A stretch of 64,000 nucleotides of DNA from Synechococcus sp. SP2 MAG (GTDB lineage Bacteria; Cyanobacteriota; Cyanobacteriia; PCC-6307; Cyanobiaceae): the NCBI GenBank assembly GCA_030756895.1, contig JAVBIX010000036.1, forward strand, positions 65,223-129,222, in the 5' to 3' direction. Below the pieces are notes generated by a model. It worked only from the letters and a program-made list of their open reading frames with translations, ran no database searches and was not told where the DNA came from. The position numbers and the translations under genes were made by a program. This document shows positions 8,858 through 18,755 of this stretch, one piece after another (position 1 is the first letter of the stretch; the number at the start of each line of letters is the position of its first letter).

Positions 8858-9822
8858 CTCTTCAAATTCAAAATTTAGGACGTCATGTTGGACAGCAATG
8901 GATTGTTCGTCATCTCAATCTGCATGTTGAGGATGGTGAATGTGTAGCTTTAGTGGGACCATCTGGTTGTGGCAAGAGTAGTACTTTGCGACTTATTGCT
9001 GGACTTGACCCAGTTTCTGAAGGTGAGATCATTCTCAATCAGAAAAATATCTCCCATGTTTCTGCAGCACAAAGGGCTGTTGGAATGGTTTTTCAAAGTT
9101 ATGCCTTACTTCCACATTTGAGTGTTTTTGCCAATTTGGAACTCGGCCTGAGGGTTCGAGGAGTTCGTCCATCTGATCGGCAACAACGTATCCAAGCAAT
9201 GCTTGAACTTGTCCAGTTGCAAGATCGTGCAGATGTTTTGCCTGCGCAGTTGTCTGGAGGTCAAAGGCAACGTGTTGCACTCGCAAGGGCTTTGCTGCGG
9301 GATCCAGATGTGTATTTGCTCGATGAACCTATGAGTAACTTAGATGCCCAACTGCGTGAGGAATTAAGGCCTGAGCTTCGTCGACTTGTACTTGACCGTC
9401 AAAAACCGGTGATTCATGTGACTCACGATCAGCATGAAGCGATGGCCATTGCTGACCGTATTGCCGTTTTGCATTCTGGAAGAATTCAACAGGTTGCGAC
9501 TCCTACAGAGCTTTATCATCTCCCCGAAACTTTGTTTATTGCCAAATTTATTGGCCGCCCTCAGATTAATTGCCTTCGACCTAAGGATGGTGTTATTACT
9601 GCAGTCAGGCCAGAGTCTCTTTTCTTTGCTAAGGAGGGGCTCCCATGCAAATTAATGTCTCGTGAATGGCTAGGTAGTTCTCAGCTTCTATACCTTGAAT
9701 CTCCGGAAGGCTCATTGAGATTGTCTTGCTCTACGTCTGTTGATATTCCTGAATCACTCATCGTCTCATGGCATCGCTCTGATGAACACTACTTTGATGA
9801 AGACAGTGGTCGTCGCCTGTGA
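8854..9822 (+). CDS. ggtA: Glucosylglycerol ABC transporter ATP-binding protein
   Basis: ATPase that powers the GgtBCD importer. It shows Walker A GPSGCGKSS, Q-loop VFQSYALLPH, signature LSGGQRQRVALARAL, Walker B with DEPMSNLD, and the switch His in HVTHDQHEA. At 322 residues it is shorter than MalK (about 370), with a reduced C-terminal TOBE-like region. In some freshwater cyanobacteria ggtA is separate from ggtBCD; here it closes the operon. Csab faces it from the other strand after 77 bases. Confidence 0.92.
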   Translation: MTLQIQNLGRHVGQQWIVRHLNLHVEDGECVALVGPSGCGKSSTLRLIAGLDPVSEGEIILNQKNISHVSAAQRAVGMVFQSYALLPHLSVFANLELGLRVRGVRPSDRQQRIQAMLELVQLQDRADVLPAQLSGGQRQRVALARALLRDPDVYLLDEPMSNLDAQLREELRPELRRLVLDRQKPVIHVTHDQHEAMAIADRIAVLHSGRIQQVATPTELYHLPETLFIAKFIGRPQINCLRPKDGVITAVRPESLFFAKEGLPCKLMSREWLGSSQLLYLESPEGSLRLSCSTSVDIPESLIVSWHRSDEHYFDEDSGRRL

Positions 9823-9899
9823 AGACTAGATATTGATCATTTATTATCATTGATTGTTTTTACTGATTTCGCTTTTCTTATTTTTCCATGAATGACTGA

Positions 9900-11000
9900 T
9901 TACAATTTTCCAAGTGCGGTTTTGAGTATTTGTCCATGGACGCAGGCTTGTTCCTGAATCCTTTGTAGATGTGATTTCGATGGAGCATGTGACATGCATT
10001 CACTCCATTGAACTAAAACTCTTTCAAGACTTGGCAGTTGAGATAAATCAAGCCATGGCGCTTCTGCTGTTCGAGCTGCTGCCTCTACTTTTGGATCATA
10101 GCTTAGACCAACGGTTGGACATTGACTAACTATCGATAAGATAAGAGCGTGCAATCGCATTGCAATAACTAGACTTGCATTGCTAAAAATTTCCCGAGCA
10201 TGGCCGATATCCTTCGCGATAATTGTTGATGATCTTTCTTTGAGTCTTTCGGATACCAATCCTTTTTTACTCAGTGTTTGCAGTAGGTTGACATCTTGAT
10301 TGGCATGAAATGCGAACCAAGTTACCGATTTTTGTTTGCTTTCACTCAGCTCATCCACGGCTTGTAGCAAGAGTGACCATCCACTAGTTGTCAACAAACT
10401 TGTTGTTCTCCAGCACAGCACAATGTTTCCTCCTCCTTGATAATTACTCGTCTGGTGGCTCCACACTGGATCTGGAGCCATTGCCATTGAACTTTTGATT
10501 CCGATGCTTTTTGCCAGTTGCATCGACGCATTGTCCCTCCAGGTAATGGACGTTGCACCGTTCAGAACACGACCTACGAGATAGCGACTCCATGCATGCC
10601 TCAGTGGACCGAGGCCTTGCCCCCATAACAAAACTGGTTTGCATTTAACTCGTGCCACTATTATCAAAGCAATGTAATAAACAAGGCTTCGAAAACTTGT
10701 GCTGTCTTGGAGCAAGCTTCCGCCGCCAAGCACCACCACCTGTACATGTTTGATGGTTCTCAGTACCGTTTTCAACGACCTTCTGTTCACCACCATTCCA
10801 TTCGGAACGATTGTTTGAACAGCCGATGCGTCATTTGCAGTAATCACGGGTTGCCATCCTTTAGGCAACTGTCTGTTCAAGACTTCAAGCAGTGCGTCAT
10901 CGCCCAGGTTGTGTTCTCCGTAATAGCCACAGAGGAGAATGCGCCTCGGTGAGGAAGACGGAGCCAAGCCAGACATTCGATCACCATGAGGGCTCTTCAT
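9900..11000 (-). CDS. csaB: Polysaccharide pyruvyl transferase CsaB
   Basis: Adds pyruvyl groups to cell-surface polysaccharide, which in cyanobacteria and bacilli anchors S-layer or SLH-domain proteins. The 366-residue protein has the N-terminal GYYGEHNLGDDALLEV, a central VVLGGGSLLQD segment and the C-terminal MRLHALI plus GLSYDPKV motifs of the family. A second in-frame ATG, MSGLAPSSSP, lies 8 codons in and may be the real start. It is divergent from the DUF2499 gene (48 bases apart). Confidence 0.9.
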   Translation of the reverse strand: MKSPHGDRMSGLAPSSSPRRILLCGYYGEHNLGDDALLEVLNRQLPKGWQPVITANDASAVQTIVPNGMVVNRRSLKTVLRTIKHVQVVVLGGGSLLQDSTSFRSLVYYIALIIVARVKCKPVLLWGQGLGPLRHAWSRYLVGRVLNGATSITWRDNASMQLAKSIGIKSSMAMAPDPVWSHQTSNYQGGGNIVLCWRTTSLLTTSGWSLLLQAVDELSESKQKSVTWFAFHANQDVNLLQTLSKKGLVSERLKERSSTIIAKDIGHAREIFSNASLVIAMRLHALILSIVSQCPTVGLSYDPKVEAAARTAEAPWLDLSQLPSLERVLVQWSECMSHAPSKSHLQRIQEQACVHGQILKTALGKL

Positions 11001-11048
11001 TATCCGCGCTTAGGGCGCCTACGTTGGAGAATCGCTTGGTTGTGAAGC

Positions 11049-11351
11049 ATGCATGCCCTTTCACTCGGTACATGGTGGATTCATGTGGCGTCTGTTTTTG
11101 AGTGGTTGTTAGCCATGGTGTTGATCGCTCATCGTGGATCGCTCCGTTCTCAGACGAGCATGATCTGGCTCTCAGCAGCAATGATTCCTGCGTTGATCAG
11201 TGCCATGGCTGCATGCACATGGCATCTCTATGACAACTCTGAGAGCCTGCGTTGGCTTGTCACGCTGCAAGCCAGTACAACCCTGCTTGGGAACATCACC
11301 TTGGCCATTGCTGCCTGGAACCTGCAACGCGATGACATGGTGAAGGGATGA
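11049..11351 (+). CDS. Small membrane protein, DUF2499 (Ycf49-like)
   Basis: A 100-residue protein with three likely membrane helices, resembling the Ycf49-like/DUF2499 family found in cyanobacteria and plastid-bearing eukaryotes. Function is unknown. Its stop overlaps the next ATG (ATGA), so it is coupled to the DUF3593 gene, and psaK follows. The pairing suggests a thylakoid role, which is inference. Confidence 0.8.
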   Translation: MHALSLGTWWIHVASVFEWLLAMVLIAHRGSLRSQTSMIWLSAAMIPALISAMAACTWHLYDNSESLRWLVTLQASTTLLGNITLAIAAWNLQRDDMVKG

Positions 11352-11677
11352 CAGCGAACTTTGATCCAGCTCCCCTCTTCGCTTTGTCCTTAATTCCCTA
11401 TCTGGTGTTCCTTTACCACCTTGGGCGAAGTGGGCAGCTACCGAAATTGACCGTTATCGGGTTTCAGCTCACGCTCTTGTTTGTTGCCGTCACCATTGCG
11501 GCTGCGGTGTTTGCGCTCGTTCGATATGACTCTGAATTAGTAGCTGTGGATTGGCTTCACGGTGGTGCCGAAGCATTTCTGACCTTGAGCAATGCCTGCA
11601 TCGTTGCCGGCCTGCTCAGATCAAACGCTCAGCAACCAGTAAATAACTCTTACGAGGAGGAGAACTTGGGGCAATGA
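11348..11677 (+). CDS. Small membrane protein, DUF3593
   Basis: A 109-residue protein with three hydrophobic segments and a hydrophilic tail. It matches the DUF3593 family of cyanobacteria and plants (FALSLIPYLVFLYHL, DWLHGGAEAFLTLSN). Function is unknown. It overlaps DUF2499 by 4 bases and lies 33 bases before psaK, forming a probable three-gene photosynthetic operon. Confidence 0.8.
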   Translation: MTANFDPAPLFALSLIPYLVFLYHLGRSGQLPKLTVIGFQLTLLFVAVTIAAAVFALVRYDSELVAVDWLHGGAEAFLTLSNACIVAGLLRSNAQQPVNNSYEEENLGQ

Positions 11678-11710
11678 AATCGGAAGATGAGGTGTCGCTT
11701 GTTGCGCTGC

Positions 11711-11968
11711 ATGTTTATTCCTCTTCTGGCTATTGCTCCCGCCACTGTTTCCTGGTCACCCAAGGTTGCCCTTGTGATGGTGGTCTGCAATGTCATCGCC
11801 ATCGGGATTGGCAAAGCCACGATTAAGCATCAAAACGAGGGCATCAAACTGCCCGGTGCCTCTTTCTTTGGAGGCATGAGTCACGCCAGCATGCTTGCTA
11901 CAACAAGCCTGGGTCACATGATTGGCATTGGCGCAATCCAAGGTCTCGCAGCCCGAGGCGTGCTTTAA
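11711..11968 (+). CDS. psaK: Photosystem I subunit PsaK
   Basis: Peripheral PSI subunit with two membrane helices near the antenna-docking edge. The 85-residue form starting MFIPLLAIAPATVSWSPK is chosen, because known PsaK proteins begin this way; an ATG 24 bases upstream only adds a basic extension. The loop KATIKHQNEG and the end GIGAIQGLAARGVL are typical. Last gene of the DUF2499-DUF3593-psaK group. Confidence 0.94.
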   Translation: MFIPLLAIAPATVSWSPKVALVMVVCNVIAIGIGKATIKHQNEGIKLPGASFFGGMSHASMLATTSLGHMIGIGAIQGLAARGVL

Positions 11969-11988
11969 GTTCCCCTCGCCGATCTCCT

Positions 11989-12017
11989 GAACTGAGGCAG
12001 CTCTGCTGCCTCAGTTC
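11989..12017. terminator. Hairpin between convergent psaK and dxs
   Basis: Perfect 13-bp stem with a 3-base loop (GAACTGAGGCAGC-tct-GCTGCCTCAGTTC), placed exactly between the two convergent gene ends. No clear T-tract follows on either strand, so it may act as a two-way stop aided by other factors or as a 3' end stabiliser. Confidence 0.6.
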
Positions 12018-12025
12018 AACCACAC

Positions 12026-13969
12026 TCAGCCAGCTGATGAGACTTCCGCTGGTGATTTTTCTTCGAGTTTTAGGGAACCTGTTGTTGAGAGCACGAAATG
12101 CTTCTTGATCCGGACTGCCATTTGATCTGGAGTTAGACCCAAGGCTTCAAAACTTTGTTGGGGAGTTGCATGATCCACAAGCCGGTCAGGAATTCCAATG
12201 CGCAGCATCGGTATCGCAAACCCCTTCTCCTGGAGTGATTCAAGAACAGCTGAACCGAAGCCACCCGCCAACGCCCCCTCTTCCATCGTGACTATTTTGC
12301 CGATCTTTTGGGCCATTGGATGAATGAGTGCTTCATCCAATGGACGTAAATACCGTGCATTAATCACAGCAGCCTCAACGCCTACTGCTGATAAACACTT
12401 CGCAGTGGCTACGGCCTTCGGCACCATGGCGCCATAGGCGACGATCAAAACATCTTTGCCTTCACGCACAACTTCGCCACAGCCGATGGGAAGAGCTTCC
12501 CAGCCTTCCTCCATCAGTGGCACACCTTCACCGGGGCCGCGAGGGATTCTCAGAGCAGTAGGTCCATCGTGATGGAGACAGGTCACCAGCATCCTCTGAA
12601 GCTCAGCTTCATCTTTGGGAGCCATCACGGTGAAATTGGGAATCGCACGCATATAGCTGATGTCGTATTGACCTTGGTGGGTTGGACCATCGGCTCCGAC
12701 AATTCCCGCCCTATCCAACACAAAGGTCACGGGCAGTTTTTGTATCCCGACATCGTGAATGAGTTGGTCGAAGGCTCTCTGTAAAAACGTGCTGTAGATC
12801 GCCACCACTGGCCTTAATCCATCGCAGGCCATACCAGCTGAAAGGGTGACGGCATGCTGCTCAGCAATGCCAACGTCGATGTATTGGTCGGGGAGTGCTT
12901 TTTGGAGGATATCTAGACCAGTTCCAGTCGCCATAGCGGCTGTGATCCCAACAACCTTTGGATTCTGTTCGCAGAGTTTGACAAGGGTTTGTCCAAATAC
13001 CTTGCTGTAACTCGGTGGTTTTGGCGTCTTGCTTGGCCTTGCTTTACCGGTACTGAGATTGAAAGCTGACTGTGCGTGGTAACCAACTTGATCGGCTTCT
13101 GCGTAGGGATACCCCTTTCCTTTTTTTGTAACAACATGAACCATGACAGGCCCACCCACACGATGTGCGGCTTGGAACGATCGGGTCATTTCAGCAATGT
13201 CATGACCGTCAACCGGACCCATATAGGTGAATCCAAGCTCTTCAAAGACGGCACCGACTTTGGGAACAGCGAGGCGGCGCATGCTCTCTTTGAGACGATT
13301 CAGCTCTGGTGGAATTTCTCCCCCCATAAAGGGAAGATGACGCACGCTTTCTTCAACGCTTCCAGATAAAAATTGAAGAGGCGGGCTCAATCGCATCCGG
13401 TTGAGGTAGGTCGATAGCGCACCAACAGGTGGTGAGATCGACATGTCGTTGTCGTTCAAAACAACGAGTAGTGGAGTAGATGGCAGATGACCGGCGTGGT
13501 TGATGGCTTCCAATGCCATGCCACCGGTTAAGGCTCCATCACCAATAACAGCAACGCATTTGTAATCAAGACCTTGCCGATCACGGGCTATGGCCATTCC
13601 GAGGGCTGCCGAGATGGATGTGCTGGCATGCCCCGCACCGAAATGATCAAAACGACTTTCGGTTCTCTTGAGATAACCGGCCACTCCTCCCTGTTGACGC
13701 AGGGAGTCAAAGCTTCCGTAGCGTCCGGTTATTAATTTGTGCGGATAGGCCTGATGCCCCACATCCCAAACCACCTTGTCTTGATCCAGATCAAGGGTTT
13801 GGTAGAGGGCCAGGGTTAATTCAACAACGCCTAATCCAGGTCCAAGATGACCGCCGCTGTTCGACACCACCTCCAGATGGCGTTCGCGAATTTGCTTGGC
13901 CACATCCTCAAGCTGCGCCTCGGAGAGACCATGCAGCTGATTGGGATGGGTTAATTCGCTCAGATGCAT
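12026..13969 (-). CDS. dxs: 1-deoxy-D-xylulose-5-phosphate synthase
   Basis: Condenses pyruvate and glyceraldehyde-3-phosphate in the first step of the MEP isoprenoid pathway, feeding chlorophyll phytyl chains and carotenoids. About 647 residues. The TPP-binding region has [18 protein letters not shown] and the first domain has [17 protein letters not shown]. The transketolase-like second domain has [18 protein letters not shown], and a C-terminal domain follows. The start [14 protein letters not shown] is the usual cyanobacterial one; an ATG two codons upstream is in frame. Divergent from ilvA. Confidence 0.97.
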   Translation of the reverse strand: MHLSELTHPNQLHGLSEAQLEDVAKQIRERHLEVVSNSGGHLGPGLGVVELTLALYQTLDLDQDKVVWDVGHQAYPHKLITGRYGSFDSLRQQGGVAGYLKRTESRFDHFGAGHASTSISAALGMAIARDRQGLDYKCVAVIGDGALTGGMALEAINHAGHLPSTPLLVVLNDNDMSISPPVGALSTYLNRMRLSPPLQFLSGSVEESVRHLPFMGGEIPPELNRLKESMRRLAVPKVGAVFEELGFTYMGPVDGHDIAEMTRSFQAAHRVGGPVMVHVVTKKGKGYPYAEADQVGYHAQSAFNLSTGKARPSKTPKPPSYSKVFGQTLVKLCEQNPKVVGITAAMATGTGLDILQKALPDQYIDVGIAEQHAVTLSAGMACDGLRPVVAIYSTFLQRAFDQLIHDVGIQKLPVTFVLDRAGIVGADGPTHQGQYDISYMRAIPNFTVMAPKDEAELQRMLVTCLHHDGPTALRIPRGPGEGVPLMEEGWEALPIGCGEVVREGKDVLIVAYGAMVPKAVATAKCLSAVGVEAAVINARYLRPLDEALIHPMAQKIGKIVTMEEGALAGGFGSAVLESLQEKGFAIPMLRIGIPDRLVDHATPQQSFEALGLTPDQMAVRIKKHFVLSTTGSLKLEEKSPAEVSSAG

Positions 13970-14048
13970 ACCCATCCCCAGACCGGTTCAGCCAATCTAC
14001 GAGCCTCCCCGACCCTTCGTGATGGTGAGTGGTTGTCAGACTGCAGTG

Positions 14049-15575
14049 ATGGATCATTATTTGCCGAGGATCCTGCGCGCCCGTGTCTATGACGTGGCCA
14101 GGGAAACCCCTTTAGAACTTGCCAACAACCTGAGCCGAAGGTTGAGCAACAGCGTTTGGTTGAAACGGGAAGACCTTCAACCCGTTTTCTCCTTCAAGTT
14201 GCGCGGTGCATACAACCGAATGGCTCAACTTTCTGAAGCTGAGCTGAAACTCGGCGTGATCGCCTCCAGTGCTGGAAATCATGCACAAGGTGTGGCCCTC
14301 AGTGCTTCACACCTCGGTTGTAGAGCCGTGATCGTGATGCCGGTCACAACTCCTGGAGTGAAAGTTGATGCTGTCCGCCAGTTGGGAGCAGAGGTCGTCC
14401 TGCATGGTGAGACTTATGACGAGGCCTATGCGGAGGCCAGGTCACGCAGCGAAGCGGAACAACTTTGCTTTATCCATCCGTTTGACGATCCGGAGGTGAT
14501 TGCAGGACAGGGAACGGTGGGCATGGAAATCCTCCGCCAGTGCCATCAGCCACCCGATGCGATTTATGTGGCTGTGGGAGGTGGTGGTTTGATCGGCGGA
14601 ATTGCCGTGTATGTGAAAAGTCTCTGGCCTGACGTTCAAATCATTGGTGTTGAACCCCACGATGCTGCCGCCATGACGCTGTCCTTAGAGGCAGGTGAAC
14701 GCATTCGATTGCCACAGGTGGGTCTGTTTGCAGATGGAGTTGCTGTTCGTGAGGTGGGTGAGCACACCTTTGCTTTGGCCCAGAAATACGTTGATGACAT
14801 CGTCACGGTGAGCACCGATGAAATCTGTGCAGCGATTAAGGATGTTTTCGAAGACACCCGCTCGATTCTCGAACCGGCAGGTGCCCTTGCTGTTGCAGGC
14901 CTTAAGGCTGATGTAAGCCGGCGCTCGCTTCAGAATCAAAACCTTGTTGCTGTGGCCTGTGGGGCGAACATCAATTTTGCGCGCCTGCGTTTCGTTGCTG
15001 AGCGTGCGGAATTGGGTGAAGAACGTGAAGCGATGCTCGCCGTAGAAATTCCCGAGCGTCCGGGCAGTCTTCGCTGCTTGTGTGAATTACTTGCAGACCG
15101 CAGCCTCACGGAATTCTCCTATCGAATGGGGGCTGGTGATCAGGCCCATATTTTTATGGGCGTTCAGGTGAGCGGGCCCGATGACAGATCGTCCTTGATC
15201 GACCATCTCAAGACGCACGGTTATGCCTGCCTAGATCTCAGTGACGATGAGCTCTCGAAGGTGCATCTCCGGCACATGGTTGGAGGTCGACTCCCTGCGA
15301 GTTCATCGGCCAGCAATGTGCAGGAGCTGCTTTATCGCTTTGAATTTCCAGAGCGCCCAGGGGCCTTAATGCGCTTTGTGACGGCCTTGCATCGCGACTG
15401 GAGTATCAGCATTTTTCACTACAGAAATCATGGAGCTGATGTTGGTCGGATTGTGGTTGGAGTTCTTGTCTCCACGGACGATCTCAAGGCCTGGCAATCC
15501 TTCCTAAGTGACCTCGGTTACAGCAGTTGGGAAGAAACAAGTAATCCGGCTTACCAACTATTTCTCGGTGGATGA
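14049..15575 (+). CDS. ilvA: Threonine ammonia-lyase, biosynthetic
   Basis: PLP enzyme that deaminates threonine to 2-oxobutyrate for isoleucine synthesis. The catalytic domain has the PLP lysine in SFKLRGAYN and the phosphate-binding loop VAVGGGGLIGG. Two ACT-like regulatory domains follow (from about residue 330, each starting near PERPGSL or PERPGAL), the long form expected to be inhibited by isoleucine. The frame is open to 13941. The ATG of MDHYLPRILRAR is preferred because the extension overlaps the dxs start and looks random. ATG 14022 is also possible. Confidence 0.95.
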   Translation: MDHYLPRILRARVYDVARETPLELANNLSRRLSNSVWLKREDLQPVFSFKLRGAYNRMAQLSEAELKLGVIASSAGNHAQGVALSASHLGCRAVIVMPVTTPGVKVDAVRQLGAEVVLHGETYDEAYAEARSRSEAEQLCFIHPFDDPEVIAGQGTVGMEILRQCHQPPDAIYVAVGGGGLIGGIAVYVKSLWPDVQIIGVEPHDAAAMTLSLEAGERIRLPQVGLFADGVAVREVGEHTFALAQKYVDDIVTVSTDEICAAIKDVFEDTRSILEPAGALAVAGLKADVSRRSLQNQNLVAVACGANINFARLRFVAERAELGEEREAMLAVEIPERPGSLRCLCELLADRSLTEFSYRMGAGDQAHIFMGVQVSGPDDRSSLIDHLKTHGYACLDLSDDELSKVHLRHMVGGRLPASSSASNVQELLYRFEFPERPGALMRFVTALHRDWSISIFHYRNHGADVGRIVVGVLVSTDDLKAWQSFLSDLGYSSWEETSNPAYQLFLGG

Positions 15576-15638
15576 GGAGGTGTGAATGGCTAAAACCTGC
15601 ACCAGCGTTACTTTGAAGCCGTTTGATAAGGGGAGGTA

Positions 15639-16169
15639 ATGGCACAAGGATTGGAGCGAAGCAACATGCAGGAGTTCAATCTCTCCCTTCCAGCTCGGTT
15701 GGAGGCCATCCTCTACCTCAAAGGCAAAGCTTTGTCCCTTTCAGAGTTGGCCGAGCTAGCTGACGCCAGTGAAAAAGAAGCAGAACAGGGCCTACTCGCT
15801 TTGGTGGCTGGTTATGCCCAACGGGATACGGCTCTGGAAATTCATGAAAACAGTGGTCGTTACAGCCTTCAGCTTCGGGCTGGTCTTGGGGAACTGGTTC
15901 GTAATCTTTTACCGGTCAATCTGTCCACGGCAACGCTGAGAACGCTGGCAACGATTGCTCTGAAACGACGGATTCTTCAGTCAGAGCTCGTTGAATTAAG
16001 AGGGTCAGGCGCCTACGACCACATCAAAGAGCTGCTCAGTCAGAACTTCATTGAACGCAAACGCCAAAGCGAAGGACGTTCGTATTGGATCAGCCTTTCT
16101 GAGAAGTTTCATCGCACATTTTCTGTGCTTCCTGATAGAGGGATCTCAGAACCAGATCAGGCTGCATAA
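15639..16169 (+). CDS. scpB: Segregation and condensation protein B
   Basis: ScpB forms the kleisin-associated part of the SMC-ScpAB chromosome condensin. A 176-residue protein with tandem winged-helix domains. Characteristic segments are RLEAILYLKGKALSLSEL at the N-terminus and the ATLRTLATIALKRRILQSEL helix of the second domain. Start chosen at the first ATG after an AGGAGG-like leader (ggggaggtaatg). MQEFNLSLP, nine codons in, is possible. scpA is not in the window. Confidence 0.92.
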   Translation: MAQGLERSNMQEFNLSLPARLEAILYLKGKALSLSELAELADASEKEAEQGLLALVAGYAQRDTALEIHENSGRYSLQLRAGLGELVRNLLPVNLSTATLRTLATIALKRRILQSELVELRGSGAYDHIKELLSQNFIERKRQSEGRSYWISLSEKFHRTFSVLPDRGISEPDQAA

Positions 16170-16202
16170 AATTCAACTATTAATCACGGTCAAGAATCAC
16201 CA

Positions 16203-16505
16203 ATGGATTTGAGTTTTGTTTCCACCTTTCTTCAGATCATTGCCCAGACCCTGCAGATTTATTCGTTTGTCTTGATCGTTCGAGTCCTGCTCACCTGGTT
16301 CCCGAATGTGGATATGGGGAACCCAGTGCTCAGCACCGTGAGCTCGATCACAGACCCTTACCTCAATGCCTTTCGTGGTCTGATCCCGCCGCTAGGGGGC
16401 CTGGATCTATCCGCCATTCTCGCTTTCGTTGCCCTGAGCTTGATGCAGAAGCTCTTGGTGTCCGCGAGCTTCGCGTTTGCCGGTGGATTTGCCAACTACG
16501 GCTAA
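16203..16505 (+). CDS. YggT family membrane protein (Ycf19-like)
   Basis: A 100-residue integral membrane protein with two helices. It matches the YggT/Ycf19 family through ILVIRVLLTWFP-type sequence (SFVLIVRVLLTWFPNVD), ITDPYLNAFRGLIPPLGGLDLSAI and a hydrophobic second half. The family is linked to cell division or nucleoid and thylakoid organisation; the exact role is unsettled. It follows scpB by 33 bases. Confidence 0.9.
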   Translation: MDLSFVSTFLQIIAQTLQIYSFVLIVRVLLTWFPNVDMGNPVLSTVSSITDPYLNAFRGLIPPLGGLDLSAILAFVALSLMQKLLVSASFAFAGGFANYG

Positions 16506-16532
16506 GGGTTACGGCTAAGTGAGCCAGCGACC

Positions 16533-16862
16533 TCAGCGATGATCGCCGCTCCCTTTCAGCTGCCCACGCGCTGAACGGTCGCGCAACTTGCTGAGGTTTT
16601 GGTTCGCCACATCCTCCAGCTCATACCCCAGTTCGCTGGCTAATTGAGCGACGTACCAGAGCACATCACCCAGCTCCAGGGCGATCTCAGCTCTTACCTC
16701 ATCGTCAAAGTGTCCTGCTCGATCGCGCAACACCTTCTTCACTTTGTCTGCGACTTCCCCCGCCTCACCACTCAATCCCAAGGTTGGATAGATGGGATTG
16801 CTTCCAGCATCTGGGTAAAGAGCGGTTAGCCGCGCAGCGGCCTGATAAGCATTCAGGTCCAT
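16533..16862 (-). CDS. MazG-type nucleoside triphosphate pyrophosphohydrolase
   Basis: Likely hydrolyses (d)NTPs or damaged nucleotides to the monophosphate. The all-alpha NTP-PPase fold shows the Mg-binding helices EAGEVADKVKKV and ELGDVLWYVAQLASELG (E-x2-D pattern). About 109 residues from MDLNAYQAAA, single-domain MazG size. An upstream extension to 17009 overlaps the start of pyk on the other strand and looks non-coding, so it was not used. Its stop faces the yggT end across 27 bases. Confidence 0.85.
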   Translation of the reverse strand: MDLNAYQAAARLTALYPDAGSNPIYPTLGLSGEAGEVADKVKKVLRDRAGHFDDEVRAEIALELGDVLWYVAQLASELGYELEDVANQNLSKLRDRSARGQLKGSGDHR

Positions 16863-16951
16863 ACGAATCATGTTGAAGAGAGTCATCATCCAACAAGTTT
16901 TCGTGTCCAAAAGGTCAAGACGGTAGATTCCGCAAGCTTCAAGACCTGTGG

Positions 16952-18736
16952 ATGGCTCAGATCGATCTAACCCGTAGAACCAAGATCGTGGCCACCATCG
17001 GGCCCGCAACGGAAAGTCCTGAAAGGATCCGTGAACTCATCCAAGCCGGAGCGACTACGTTTCGACTGAATTTTTCTCATGGAGATCACAGCGAGCACGC
17101 CGAAAGGATCGTCACGATTCGACAGGTCGCCCATGAATTGGGAGCCCACATCGGCATTCTTCAGGATCTTCAGGGTCCAAAGATTCGCTTAGGTCGGTTC
17201 GAAGAAGGTCCGATCACGCTCGCAAAAGGCGATCAATTTGCACTCACGGCTAAGCAGGTGCGTTGCAATCAGACGGTCGCAACAGTTACCTACGACAAGC
17301 TTGCCGAAGAAGTTTCTGCTGGAAGTCGCATTCTTCTTGACGATGGCCGCGTTGAGATGAAGGTAGAGCGCGTGGATGCCGTCGACCAGACCCTCCACTG
17401 CTCAGTCACGGTTCCTGGCGTGCTGTCCAACAACAAAGGGGTGAATTTCCCGGATGTGCAGCTCTCTGTAAGGGCGCTGACCCCAAAAGACCGACAAGAT
17501 TTGGCCTTTGGTCTTCAGCAGGGTGTGGACTGGGTCGCGCTGAGCTTCGTGCGCAACCCCTCTGACATGCAAGAGATCAGAGAGTTGATTCGGAAGCATG
17601 GTCACACCACCCCTGTGATCGCAAAAATTGAAAAGTTCGAAGCGATTGATCAAATTGACGCGATCTTGCCGCTTTGTGATGGCGTGATGGTGGCCCGTGG
17701 TGATCTAGGGGTCGAAATGCCTGCAGAAGAAGTCCCACTTCTTCAAAAAGATCTGATCCACAAAGCCAACAGCCTCGGGATTCCGATCATTACGGCAACT
17801 CAGATGCTCGATTCCATGGCTTCGAGCCCTAGACCTACGCGTGCCGAGGTGAGTGACGTTGCCAACGCCATCTTGGATGGCACTGATGCAGTGATGCTGT
17901 CCAACGAAACAGCTGTAGGTGACTTTCCTGTTGAGGCCGTTGAAACGATGGCCACGATCGCTAGACGCATTGAACGCGATTACCCCCAACGGCCGATTGA
18001 TACCCATCTGCCGAGCACGATCCCGAATGCGATTAGTGGGGCAGTAAGCAGCATTGCCCGCCAGCTCAATGCTGCGGCGATTTTGCCCTTAACCAAAAGT
18101 GGTGCCACCGCTCATAACGTCAGCAAATTCAGGCCCTCTACTCCGATCCTTGCGATCACCAGCGAAGTCAATGTGGCGCGCAAGCTTCAGTTGGTTTGGG
18201 GTGTATCCCCACTCTTGATTGAAACTCAGAAGAGCACGACCGCGACCTTCACGTTGGCGATGGCTTACGCCCAAGAACTTGGAGTGGTGAAAGACGGTGA
18301 TCTTTGCGTCCAAACAGCAGGGACGCTCGCTGGAATTAGTGGCTCTACAGACCTGATCAAAGTGGGGATCGTGAGTGCTGTGCTCGGACGAGGCACCGGA
18401 TTCGGCAGTGGCTCTATCAGCGGAAAAGTGCGCATTGCGATGTCTGCTAGTGATTGCGCCCGACTCGAACCAGGAGACATCCTTGTGGCTAGAGATACAT
18501 CAGCTGAATACCTTGACGGCATTCGTGAAGCTGCGGCGGTCATCACAGAACAACCTGGCGAGGACTCTCACGCTGCGGTCATCGCTAAACGCTTAGGTGT
18601 ACCTGTGATTACCGGGGTGGTGAATGCCACGCAAGATCTTAGAGAAGGCGAAGTTGTCACCTTGCACGTGAAAGATGGTGTGGTTCATCGGGGTACAGGC
18701 AGCAACTCGGCGATGAAATTAGACACCATGCTCTGA
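16952..18736 (+). CDS. pyk: Pyruvate kinase with C-terminal PEP-utiliser domain
   Basis: Last glycolytic step, PEP plus ADP to pyruvate plus ATP. The TIM-barrel core shows TKIVATIGPA at the start, the catalytic lysine in VIAKIEKFEA, and MVARGDLGVEMP. The active-site signature is followed by TQMLDSM. At 594 residues it is longer than the 470-residue minimal form. The extra tail (EQPGEDSHAAVIAKRLGVP) is a PEP-utilising swivel-like domain, seen in many cyanobacterial and Gram-positive enzymes. Starts 89 bases from the divergent MazG-type gene. Confidence 0.97.
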   Translation: MAQIDLTRRTKIVATIGPATESPERIRELIQAGATTFRLNFSHGDHSEHAERIVTIRQVAHELGAHIGILQDLQGPKIRLGRFEEGPITLAKGDQFALTAKQVRCNQTVATVTYDKLAEEVSAGSRILLDDGRVEMKVERVDAVDQTLHCSVTVPGVLSNNKGVNFPDVQLSVRALTPKDRQDLAFGLQQGVDWVALSFVRNPSDMQEIRELIRKHGHTTPVIAKIEKFEAIDQIDAILPLCDGVMVARGDLGVEMPAEEVPLLQKDLIHKANSLGIPIITATQMLDSMASSPRPTRAEVSDVANAILDGTDAVMLSNETAVGDFPVEAVETMATIARRIERDYPQRPIDTHLPSTIPNAISGAVSSIARQLNAAAILPLTKSGATAHNVSKFRPSTPILAITSEVNVARKLQLVWGVSPLLIETQKSTTATFTLAMAYAQELGVVKDGDLCVQTAGTLAGISGSTDLIKVGIVSAVLGRGTGFGSGSISGKVRIAMSASDCARLEPGDILVARDTSAEYLDGIREAAAVITEQPGEDSHAAVIAKRLGVPVITGVVNATQDLREGEVVTLHVKDGVVHRGTGSNSAMKLDTML

Positions 18737-18755
18737 GTTAGGGCTTTAGCCGTTC